A stretch of 42,114 bases of DNA, from the NCBI GenBank assembly GCA_022496205.1, contig WTXD01000118.1, positions 1 to 42,114 of the forward strand. The letters are read 5' to 3'. Below, in pieces: positions 1 through 9,402 of this stretch. Position numbers and translations under genes: made by a program. This DNA comes from Gloeopeniophorella convolvens (lineage: Eukaryota > Basidiomycota > Agaricomycetes > Russulales). The notes beneath the pieces are model-generated. The model was not told the origin of the DNA. It saw only the letters and a program-made list of their open reading frames with translations, and did not search any database. Every line of letters starts with the position of its first letter. Position 1 is the stretch's first letter.

Positions 1-26
1 CTTAGAAAACGCCGCAGAAATCATGA

Positions 27-710
27 AACGCTCTAGGACCGGACGGACCAGAACACAAATACAAAGAAGGAGATCTTGTCTGGCTAGAAGCAAAGAACCT
101 TCATACAACACATCCAAAGGCAAAGTTAGCACCCAAACGTTATGGACCATTCAAAGTCATCACCTCCTACGCGGTCACCAGTAAACTCAAACTACCCGAC
201 CATTGGCACATTCACCCTGTCTTTCACAACTCACTCATTTCCCCATACAAAGAAACCACCGCTCACGGACCTAACTTTTCAACACCCCCACCTGAAATCA
301 TTGACGATGAAGAAGGACACTACGAGATTGAAACAATTATCAAGAGCCGAACCACTAGAAACCGACGAGGCGTTCAATACCTTGTCAAGTGGAAAGGTTA
401 CCCTGACTCTGAAAATTCATGGGTCCCTTACTCGGAAATGAAACACGCCATGGAAACTGTTCACTCATTCCACCAACGACACCCCTCTATGCCGCAACCA
501 CCATCACTCGCTCATGACAGACTTATCAATGCGCTTCAGGTGCAGCGCAATCATAAAGAGGGGATAATGTCACGAACACTAGGCCTCAAGGAGGTCGAAC
601 TGCTCAGAACACTAGAGCAATCCAGCCCTACCAGTAAATACCCTACGCGTCGCTCACAATGCGACGCGTACCACTCACATTGCGACTACAAGTCGAAATG
701 CATCACGTGA
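27..710 (+). CDS. Ty3/gypsy polyprotein 3' end: integrase C-terminus plus chromodomain (partial)
   Basis: This is the tail of a chromodomain-containing Ty3/gypsy Pol, cut by the window edge. After a stop at 24-26 the frame reads through an integrase C-terminal segment (YKEGDLVWLEAKNL, then LAPKRYGPFKV and HPVFHNSLISPY). A chromodomain follows (EIETIIKSRTTRNRRGVQYL, then VKWKGYPDSENSWVP, roughly 330-440). In these elements the chromodomain steers integration toward marked chromatin. The stretch before 27 fits a different frame (ENAAEIMKR), so a frameshift near 27-45 is likely. The formal stop at 708-710 lies inside the LTR; the real coding end is at or before the polypurine tract near 555-564. 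This element is distinct in sequence from the second gypsy at 6.4-13.9 kb. I am sure of the family, not of whether the copy was ever recently active. Confidence 0.85.
   Translation, partial: NALGPDGPEHKYKEGDLVWLEAKNLHTTHPKAKLAPKRYGPFKVITSYAVTSKLKLPDHWHIHPVFHNSLISPYKETTAHGPNFSTPPPEIIDDEEGHYEIETIIKSRTTRNRRGVQYLVKWKGYPDSENSWVPYSEMKHAMETVHSFHQRHPSMPQPPSLAHDRLINALQVQRNHKEGIMSRTLGLKEVELLRTLEQSSPTSKYPTRRSQCDAYHSHCDYKSKCIT
555..564 (+). other. Polypurine tract of gypsy 1
   Basis: A purine run AAAGAGGGGA stands just before TGTCACG, the expected order for a plus-strand primer followed by a 3' LTR. The purine run is read directly; its role is inferred from position. Confidence 0.55.
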
Positions 711-1212
711 CCCTTCACCCCCATTCCTCGCCCTACTCCCTAATGGCCAATTAACCCTGGAATACCCCCAAGATCCCGGACTAGGGATCTCTCAGAATGG
801 CCATATTACTCGTCCCAAAGTAACCAGAACCTTGATCAAGGTGAAACACTTCATGCGTCCTCTTTGGGACTCTGATCATCAAGAACTCCATGGGCCTCAA
901 GCCCCACTCTGCGATGGAATCTAAGAAGTGTATCAGAGAGGAGAGGTTATGGGGAATCCCCTCTGGAATCCCCATCAGTAATTAGACCAGATTCGTCTGG
1001 GGGTCTCCAGTAGTATATAAGACCCCATGTATCGCCCAGTGGTCCTCAGACTGTCCATCTGTGGCACTCTCATCTGTACCTAGCACTGCAATAGCACTGT
1101 TAGTGTGTTCCTCCTCGCTCCTGCATATCGCAGCTCATCTTCTGCTCCCCCTCTTGACGCTCTCCAAACTCTGCTATCCTCTCTGCGCGCACTCCGCAAG
1201 TGAGTCCTGACA
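568..1212 (+). repeat. Gypsy 1 3' LTR (start good, end uncertain)
   Basis: The repeat starts TGTCACG right after the polypurine tract, the same opening as the solo LTR at 19131. It holds a near-perfect hairpin (ACGCGTCGC at 645-653, 7-nt loop, inverse at 661-669), a CACGTG palindrome at 704-709 and a TATA-like box TATATAA at 1014-1020. The 3' edge was not proved: TGACA motifs near 1208-1219 are candidates, but no matching second LTR is in the window. Everything from here to the copia gag start at 1270 is non-coding. Confidence 0.5.
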
Positions 1213-1269
1213 CCTGACACTGTTGCTGACTGCTCCTCGCAACAGACCTTACCATCGCACTTTGACAAC

Positions 1270-2536
1270 ATGTCGACACCTCCTCTCCATCTGCTTTTCT
1301 CCCTGCGCAGTCGCCGCCACCAACTGCATCCCTTCCTGCCTCCACCTCGTCCTTGAAACTTAACCTCAAGGACATGAAGCTCACACCTAATCCAGGCAAC
1401 AAATTTGAGGGCTCCAACTGGAACGAGTGGTCTACCTCGTTCAAAGGCCTCCTCATGATGGCAACCTTGGTGGGCTCTTGGAGCTCAAAGAAATGCCGTC
1501 CCATGCCACCCAAGAAGACTGGGACACGGCCCAAGGCGTCATGAAGGGATACTTTATGTCCCACATGGCCTACACCATCTGGAGCTCCATTGAGAGCGAC
1601 GCCACTTACCCTACAGTGGCTCAAAGTGGGGCAAGCTTAGGGAAACCTATGCGGGCGTTGGGGCCACTACGGCCTTCAACAACTGGGTCAGCTTGACCCA
1701 AGCGCAGCTGGACGACTCCAAGCCAATGACACCTCAGCTCAATGAGCTGAACGCGCTGAGGAACAACCTCACCTCTGCGGGCATGGGGGTCTCTGACCTC
1801 CAGTTCTGCCTCATCCTCCTCCAGGCCATGCCGGCGTCATACGACACAGTGGCCTCCACCATCCTCGCTGCCAGCTTGCCCTCAAAGCTGGAGCACGACA
1901 ACATTGTGCAGACAATCCTCAATGAGGAAACGCGCCGTCAGTCCAATGGCTCTCTCAATGCGGCCAGGGCGCCCATCAAGGGCAAGGGTGACAAACCCAA
2001 GAAAAAGGATGTGACTTGCCACTACTGCAAGAAAAAGGGTCACATCCGCCCTGATTGTCGCAAGCTGAAGAAGGACATTGAGGATGGAAAGGTGGATGCC
2101 AAGGGCAACAAGGTGGCGGACAGTAACAAGTCCGCCAACGCGCATGTACTAGTACCTACCACCGCCACTATTCAGGAGGTGGACAATGAACTGCGCATTT
2201 CCCTTTATGCCTCTATGCGATCCCGCTGGATGATGGACTCTGGCGCAACACACCATATCACTCCCTATCACTCTGACTTCACAGACTACTCCCTCACCAA
2301 AGGCAGTATAAGCCTGGGAGACAACTCTACAGTCAAGCAATGTGGTGTTGGCACCGTCGTCTTCAAAACAGGGCAGAACTCCATGATAACCCTCAATAAT
2401 GTGCTGCATATTCCAAATGTCAAGACACACTTTATATCTACGCGCGCTCTAGCACAGAAAGGGGCCACTGTCACGTTTGAGGAACGCTCCTTTAAAATCT
2501 CTGTCAACCAGAGTCATGTTGCAACAGGCTACTTAG
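1270..2536 (+). pseudogene. Copia 1 Gag and protease
   Basis: The likely start is the ATG at 1270 (MSTP...). The reading frame then shifts before SLKLNLKDMKLTPNPGNKFE at about 1353, shifts again near 1480 (LGGLLELKEMPSHATQEDWD) and again near 1630-1690 before the longest stretch. Visible motifs are a retroviral-type zinc knuckle CHYCKKKGHIRPDC (CX2CX4HX4C, 2017-2058) for nucleic-acid binding and the aspartic protease site WMMDSGATHHI (DSG at 2235-2243). The final codons before 2537 read ATGYL, which continue in frame after the inserted LTR (see 3021). Family assignment is firm; function is lost through the frameshifts. Confidence 0.85.
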
Positions 2537-3016
2537 TGTTGAAGCGCAGCAAAGGGTGGAGTGACAACTGAAGGACACAGAGTGACACTCAGTCAAGGAA
2601 GGTCAAAAGACTTGATTACAACAATACCTGAAGGACACAGAGTGACGCTGTAAGGTAGTGTAAGTATAAGAAAGTAGAAAAGAGCGTAAGTGTACTTGCC
2701 TCAGTCAAGGAAGGTCAAAAGACTGAGGCTACAAAGGCGAAGAAAGGAGTCCTTATATACTGTAAGGATCGACAGATAGCATGTGATAAACACTGCTTAG
2801 AAAGCCTAGGAGACCCACATGAAACGGAGTAAGAGTGGGTACCGGAGTACAAGGTGGGTCATGGAATGCCCTAGAAGAGTCCGGAACACGGAAACGAATG
2901 TGGGGCTGAGCACAGCCTTAAGTCTAGAACATTATGTACACAAGATAAGATAGTCCTTGATCATTAGGTCCATATCTAATTTAATCAGAGCCACCAGGAC
3001 ACTGTCCGTCTCAACA
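2537..3016 (-). repeat. Reversed solo LTR of the copia 1 family, inserted in copia 1
   Basis: This 480-bp block is the reverse complement of the 3' LTR at 6071-6439, ending TGTTGAAGCG on the left and GTCTCAACA on the right. It is flanked by a perfect 5-bp target duplication, CTTAG (2532-2536 and 3017-3021). Compared with the 369-bp 3' LTR it carries about 111 extra bases near 2576-2690, in which CTGAAGGACACAGAGTGAC and the following CAGTCAAGGAAGGTCAAAAG are each repeated. No internal element sequence is attached, so it is a solo LTR left by LTR-LTR recombination. Confidence 0.92.
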
Positions 3017-3020
3017 CTTA

Positions 3021-6000
3021 GAAGGCAACCTTTACTAGTTAGACGCCTCAGTACAGTCCCTCAATGCACATGTTGGGTCCACTGCCCTCACTTTGGACCT
3101 CTGGCATCAGCGCATGGGTCATGTATCATATAAAACCCTAAAGCGCCATGCAGACTCTGTCAAGGGTCTTGCACTTGATAGCTCAGTCGTGCCCTCTGCT
3201 CCTTGTCCGGCTTGTGAATTCGGCAAGAGCACACGACTTCCCTTCCCCCACTCCTCCAAAAAGGCCTCTCGCATTCTAGAAATCGTTCACAGCGATCTTG
3301 CGGGGCCTATGCAGAAGGACTCCATCCAAGGTGCCCGGTACACAGCCACTTTCATAGACGACTACTTGCGTCATGCAGTCATCTTTTACCTTAAAACCAA
3401 GGATCAATTTGCTGCAGCCTTCAGGAAGTTCCTAGCATGGGCGGAAACACAAACCGCCCAACCGCTAAAGGCTCTGCATTCAGACCGAGGTGGCGAGTAC
3501 CTGTCGGGCACTGTCAAGGAGATCCTCATGGAGAAGGGAATTGAGCATCACACCACAATGCCAGGGTCGCCTCAGCAGAATGGTAAAGCCGAGCGGTTTA
3601 ACCGCACCATTATGGACAAGGCACTGTCTATGCTACATCATGCTGGACTGTCTTTCGGCTTCTGGGAATTAGCGGTAGGTGCTGCTGTGCACGTCTATAA
3701 TCGTACCCCTACCAGAACGCTTGAGTGGCACACACCCATTGAGTGCTGGAGTGCTGGTCACACTCCTGATGTCTCTTACTTTCGCGTCTTCGGATGCTTG
3801 GCATATAAACATGTGCCTAGTGACAAGCGTAGGAAACTCGACGCTAAGGCGATTGAGACCACGTTTGTTGGGTACGAGTCGGGTTCTAAGGGCTACCGAC
3901 TATGGAATGGACGTACTCACTCTATTGAAGTGTCCCACAATGTGACCTTTGATGAGAGCACATTCCCATCTAAGCAGAGGCCTGAGCCGTCCTCTACTGT
4001 TCTCCAACCAGCCCCAGTTGTCTTACCAGTGCCAACGGTACAACTTGCTATCCCACCGGCAAATCCACTGCCTCCACCACCTCCTGTTCCCTCTCCTGCG
4101 CCGCCTAATCCGCCTGCAAAGGAAGAAAAACAGGAAGAAAACCCCTTCATTGTAAAGCGACCTGTCACCCCTCCACCTCTATTCAGACAAACACCAGTCC
4201 CTCAGACCCCTCAAAGACGCACCACACGGCCAGTTCACCGGCCAGCCGTGGTATCTCCACATATGGAGAGACTGGAACCTATAATTCAGCCACCAGTAGT
4301 AGATCCACCCCGCCCAACTCCTGAGCAAATGCAGGGGAATGCCGAGCAGCGTAGCCGGCTACTTAGGGAAATGGATGAGGCTCGGCCTGTGCGGCGCACT
4401 GCGCGCCCGCATCGTCCTAACCCCAAGTGCTACTCTGGAGATAACGCTGAATTCCGGTCTGGACGTCTGGGAATTGCAGAGCTACTTGCAGCTGCAATTG
4501 GTGAAGATCCTGCCACTTACAAAGAGGCAATGCGGTCTGAAAATGCAGAGGAATGGACTGAAGCGTGCCAATATGAAATGGACACTCTTGCCAAGAACTG
4601 CACATGGGAGTTAATGGATCTCCCTGCGGGTTGCAAAGCAGTAAAATCCAAATGGGTTTTCAAGCTCAAAGCAGATGGACGCTTTCGAGCTCGGTTGGTG
4701 GCAAAGGGCTTTACACAAGTCCCTGGGATAGACTACGACGAAACCTTCTCTCCAGTTGTCAGATTTGAGTCACTACGACTCTTGCTAGCGTTGGCTGCGC
4801 TAGAGGATTGGGAAATCCACCAGATGGACGTCAAGTCAGCGTTCCTTCATGGCAACCTGGATGAAGAGATCTATATGGAGCAACCACAAGGTTTCGCAGT
4901 ACCAGGCCAGGAGAACAAGGTCTGCCGCCTTAAAAAGGCAATATACGGTCTCAAACAAGCTTCACACGCATGGAACTTGCAATTCCATGGAGTTCTTGAG
5001 GAACTCGGCTTCACGCGCACGGTCTCAGATGCTGGGATCTATGTGTATCTTCAACGTGGGGGGGATATAAAAATCATCATTATTCTATACGTTGACGACA
5101 TCACACTGATGGGGAACTCCCTATCTGAGGTTACTCGCATCAAGGCTGCTCTTAGTGCGCGCTATGAGATGACGGATCTTGGAGAAATCCAGTCCTACCT
5201 CGGGGTTCGCATCACTCGTGATCGACCCTTACGCCGCCTAGAGATCGACCAGTCTAGATATATCCTCCACAAGCTGAAGCAATTCAAGCTGGATGGTGCC
5301 GATCCAACCTCACCCCCCTTCCTGCCGGCGCCAAAGTACACCTTGTCAAGTCAGATAAGGAGGCATCCGCTGAAGAGAGACAGTACTATCAATCTCTCAT
5401 CGGAAGTTTGCTCTATGCAAACCTTGGCACTAGACCGGACATTTCCTTTGCTGTGGGACGCCTTGCCCAGTACGCAGCAAATCCCTCACCAAAACATCTA
5501 AGCCTTGCAAAATATGTCCTCAAATACCTCAAAGGGACTATTAACTATCGCATCCGCTATGATGGGGCCAATGGGGTCGGACTTTATGGTTACTCCTGAC
5601 TCAAGCTGGGGAGACAACCCAGACGACTATCGTTCCACTTCTGGCTACGTATTCCTTCTAGCAGAAGGCGCAATCTCTTGGTCCTCGCGCAAGCAAAAGA
5701 CCATCGCCCTCAGCACCACTGAAGCCGAGTACATGGCCTTAACCGACGCTGGCAACCAAGCTGCGTGGTATCAGAGCTTTTACTCTGAGCTAGGATACAA
5801 TGTTGAAGATCCAATCCTGTTGCATGGCGACAATAAAGGTTCAGTCGACCTCGCCAGCAATCCAGTTACTGGCAGGAGATCCAAACATATCCAGCTAAAG
5901 CACCACAAGATCCGCGAGTACGTTCAAAACAACGTCATAGATCTGGTTCGCACCAAGACAGAGGACATGGTAGCAGATAGCTTAACAAAGTCACTTGCCA

Positions 6001-6047
6001 AATCGCGCCACTCCCTGCTCTCTTGGCAAATGGGTTTAGTAGGATGA
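3021..6047 (+). pseudogene. Copia 1 Pol: integrase, reverse transcriptase, RNase H
   Basis: With the inserted LTR ignored, the frame continues as LEGNLY then an amber TAG (3036-3038), then LDASVQSLN. It proceeds through the pre-integrase zinc domain (HQRMGHVSYKTLKRH ... CPACEFGKSTRLP), the integrase core (VHSDLAGPM, FIDDYLRH, HSDRGGEYL, NGKAERFNRT) and a proline-rich linker (about 3980-4330). The RT follows (WVFKLKADGRFRARLVAKGF, VKSAFLHGNL, catalytic YVDD at about 5088-5099). Frameshifts occur near 5330-5400 and near 5598. RNase H (SGYVFLLAEGAISWSSRKQK, then STTEAEYMAL) runs to the stop at 6047. Order and motifs are diagnostic of Ty1/copia. It is non-functional as it stands. Confidence 0.9.
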
Positions 6048-6070
6048 TGGATGTCTTGATCACGGGGGGA

Positions 6071-6439
6071 TGTTGAGACAGACAGTGTCCTGGCGGCTCT
6101 GATTAGATTAGATATGGACCTAATGATCAAGGACTATCTTATCTTGTGTACATAATGTTCTAGACTTAAGGCTGTGTTCAGCCCCACATTCGTTTCCATG
6201 ATTCTGGACTATTCTAGGGCATTCCATGACCCACCTTGTACTCCGGTACCCACTCTTACTCCGTTTCATGTGGGTCTCCTAGGCTTTCTAAGCAGTGTTT
6301 ATCACATGCTATCTGTCGCTCCTTACAGTATATAAGAACTCCTTTCTTCGCCTTTGTAGCCTCAGTCTTTTGACCTTCTCTGACTGAGCATCACTCTGTG
6401 TCCTTCAGTTGTCACTCCACCCTCTGCTGCGCTTCAACA
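6071..6439 (+). repeat. Copia 1 3' LTR
   Basis: The LTR begins TGTTGAGACA directly after the polypurine tract and ends GCTTCAACA. It includes a TATATAAG box at 6329-6336. Its reverse complement is the backbone of the solo LTR at 2537-3016, which fixes both ends. The next base onward (6440) is already inside the RT of gypsy 2, so ATTTA at 6440-6444 would be the right-hand target duplication; its partner is not found at the left end of copia 1. Confidence 0.9.
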
Positions 6440-6440
6440 A

Positions 6441-8699
6441 TTTATATTCTCACTCACAATAGAGGAACATGAAGCGCACCTGAAGATCGTGTTCAATCGC
6501 CTTCGCGAAAACCACTTATTCTTGAGTAAAGATAAGTGCGACCTGTACTCGAAATCGATGGAATGTCTGGGACACCTGATTGACGATAAGGGACTTCACG
6601 CTGACAGTGACAAGATGTTGAAGATCAGACAGTGGCCCAAACCTAAGAATTACAACGACGTACAGCGATTTTTGGAACTCATTCAATATTTGGCGAACTT
6701 CTTACCAGACATATCAGCATATACGACACCGCTATCGATGCTGACATCGAATGGTCGCGCGTTCCATTGGGGACCGCTTCAAGACAAATGCTTTGAAACT
6801 ATCAAAGCATTAGCATGTAAATATCCAGTCTTGCGCCCAATAGATGCAAGTAAACTTGACCCGATCTGGGTGATCTGCGACGCGTCTACACGAGGCGTGG
6901 GTGCCGTCTATGGACAAGGGCCCGAATGGGAAACTTGTAGACCTGCTGGATTTATGTCAAAGAAGTTCTCGAACGTGCAACATAACTACCGCACTTTTGA
7001 ACACGAAACCATTGCGATCCTGGAAGCCCTGGCAAAGTGGGAAGATAAGTTGATTGGGCGACACTTTACTGTTGTCACTGATCACAAAGCGCTCGAATTC
7101 TTCAAGACGCAGCGTGACTTATCACCACGGCAAGTGCGTTGGTACGAATTCCTGTCCAAGTTCGACTTGGAGATTGTGTATGTCGAAGGGAAGCGAAACA
7201 AGGTCGCTGATTGCTTTTCACAATACTACGACACAAGTACAGACGATGTTCCTAATACTGAGTTTGTGTCAGTAGACGCGAGACTTGACCCAGAAGGCGA
7301 TGACTTACTAGGACCGCCGGAACTGAACCTGCGTGCGATGCAACTGCGCGGGAAGCAGAAGGACAAATACCATCCACTGCAACGCATTGAGGCTGCCCAA
7401 ACTGTACCGCCAAAATGCCAGGGACCCAGGGAAAAAGGGAAGCCCAAGCGTAAGACAATGAATCGGAGGGAAAAGGCAGCCTCCCCTGTAGACGCAGACT
7501 CGAGCGAAACCCCCAATCGTGCACGGAGTAAATTTCAGCCCGCTGAAGCTCCTATCAAGGACAAGTCAGCTATTCTGGGTACGATCCGTGATGCGTATAC
7601 TACCAACCCCCTGTTTGCGATCATATTGCAACAACCGGACGCTTACGCGAATTTCACACTGGAAGACGGATTCGTCTGGCTGAAGCAGGGCATTGGACGT
7701 CGACTATTATGTATACCAGTGGGACTTCATGAACAACGGAGCATACGCGAATTGATCATCGATTCGGCGCACAAGGTAATCGGTCATTTTGGGGAGCGTA
7801 AGACCGCCAACTATTTGTGCCGATGGTACTGGTGGCCGAAACTTGGCTCGGATACTGAAAAGTTCTGTAAGACCTGCGGAAACTGTCAGACATCCAAGCC
7901 TGCCAATAAGCCTCCCATGGGATCACTACACAACTTACCTTTACCCACGCGGCCTTGGGAATCCATTGGAATGGACTTCACGGGTCCATTCCCCGAAGCG
8001 CGCGGATACGACTTCCTATGGGTAATCATTGATCGCCTGACATCAATGGTGCACCTAGTTCCTGTAAAAACTACTGTGTCAGTAGCTGAGCTCGCGGTGC
8101 TATACCACCGAGAGGTAGTGAGACTGCATGGCGTACCCAAGTCAATAGTATCCGATCGGGACGTTCGATTCACGTCAGCGTTCTGGCGCGAGGTCCATAG
8201 GCTCACGGGCACTCACCTGTTGATGTCGACTTCGTTCCATCCACAGACGGACGGTGCCACGGAAAGAGTGATTCGCTCGGTCACACAAATTTTGCGCAGC
8301 ATAGTTACTTCCGACCAAATGGACTGGGTTGATCGACTTGACATGACGGAGTTTGCTATGAATTCAAGCATCAGTGCGAGCACTGGGATGTCCCCATTTG
8401 AACTTAACTACGGGTACTCACCAAATTTCCTACCGATGCCGCTTGAAGAAACGGAATATCCTGGTGTATGCGAATTTGCGCACCGCGCGCAATGGGCAGT
8501 GCAGTGCGCCAAGGACGCGATCCGCGAAAGCCGAGTCCGGCAGACTCATCACGCAAACGCACGATGCATGGCTGATGAGCCATTTCGTGCCGGAGATCAA
8601 GTCTACCTGAGTACTGTAAATCTCAAGCTCCCGAGCGGGCGCGCCAGTAAACTGAATCCGAAGTTTGTGGGACCGTTCAAAGTCCTGTCAGCACATCCT
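6441..8699 (+). pseudogene. Gypsy 2 Pol: RT C-terminus, RNase H, integrase
   Basis: The frame opens in the RT just after the lost YLDD region (FIFSLTIEEHEAHLKIVFNR) and continues through LGHLIDDKGLHADSDKM. The RNase H domain shows VICDASTRGVGAVYG, the FEHETIAILEALAKW helix and VTDHKALEFF. A linker of charged residues (about 7300-7560) precedes the integrase zinc-binding domain (HKVIGHFGERKTANYL ... CKTCGNCQTSK). The integrase core has D in GMDFTGPFP, D in VSDRDVRF and E in TDGATERVIRS, so the DDE triad is present. The C-terminal SH3-like part (KFVGPFKVLSAHP) is cut at 8699 by the solo LTR. The formal stop at 8826-8828 lies inside that LTR. Confidence 0.88.
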
Positions 8700-9402
8700 T
8701 GTGGCGGGAGCTCCAACTCCGCACAACACCAGTACAGTCAAAGGAAGGTTGTTGAGACAACCGGCGAGGCGTTTGCACAGAGCAGAGTCTTGCGCCAACC
8801 AGCAACACAGGAGCGATCGCTAACTTGACCACCTTTATGCAAGGCAGCAGCGACTGAGTCAAACTGTAGAAGAAGCTGGTCCTCAAGATTAGAACTGTAG
8901 TACTACTACAGAGAGGCTGTTGGCACTCTTACCTGGTCCTCAAGAGGAAAGTCTGAGGACCTAAGTGCGCAACTACATGGGTTTATATACTACTAGAGGA
9001 GCGCTTACTAAGCGACTCCGCAGCTGCTGACTGAGCGACTTGGTGCTGACTGATGCACCTTACTCACGCTCACTAAGCCAGTTTCCCACACTACGTCATG
9101 CTCACTCAGCGATGACATCATGCGCAGCACAATCTAGACTACTGACGTCACCATGACGTCACAACCCAAAGTCCATGGCCTCTAGGCCCTTCCAGCCCTT
9201 TCTAACCCTAATATCCCACGGGACGAGTCACAAGACGAGTCACGTGCCGTCATGTGCAGCTTACGTAAGCCTGCACCTAACGCAAAGGAAATAATTCCCA
9301 TGGAATATGTACTTTTAGCACTTCTTCGATTACTCAGCTAGCAGTGAAGGCTCAAGCCTGCTAGATGGTCTAGGAATCCTTCGAAAAGACGCGTCCGTGA
9401 CA
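8700..9402 (-). repeat. 703-bp reversed gypsy-type solo LTR inside gypsy 2
   Basis: The block starts TGTGGCGGGAG and ends GTCCGTGACA, so on the minus strand it opens TGTCACGGACGCG, an LTR of gypsy type. Perfect 5-bp duplications ATCCT flank it (8695-8699, 9403-9407). A TATA box in the minus orientation is seen in the + text TTTATATACTAC at about 8981-8992. Two perfect TGACGTCA palindromes lie at 9143-9150 and 9154-9161. There is no coding content. The length plus one target copy (708 bp) is a multiple of three, so the host frame resumes exactly. Confidence 0.92.

Larger units (their letters stand above)
1270..6439 (+). mobile_element. Copia 1: degenerate Ty1/copia retrotransposon
   Basis: The internal order gag, protease, integrase, RT, RNase H defines Ty1/copia. 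A polypurine tract (CACGGGGGGA, 6061-6070) and a 369-bp 3' LTR close it on the right. No 5' LTR matching the 3' LTR can be found upstream; the left neighbour is the gypsy 1 LTR. The coding region has at least four frameshifts, an in-frame TAG and a reversed solo LTR insertion, so it is dead. The right flank is the interior of gypsy 2 while the left flank is not, so the element was probably truncated or rearranged on the left after insertion. Confidence 0.85.

Noticed and set aside
3093..6047. Possible functional retroelement gene
   Set aside because: In-frame TAG, frameshifts and an inserted LTR show it is dead, despite long open stretches.
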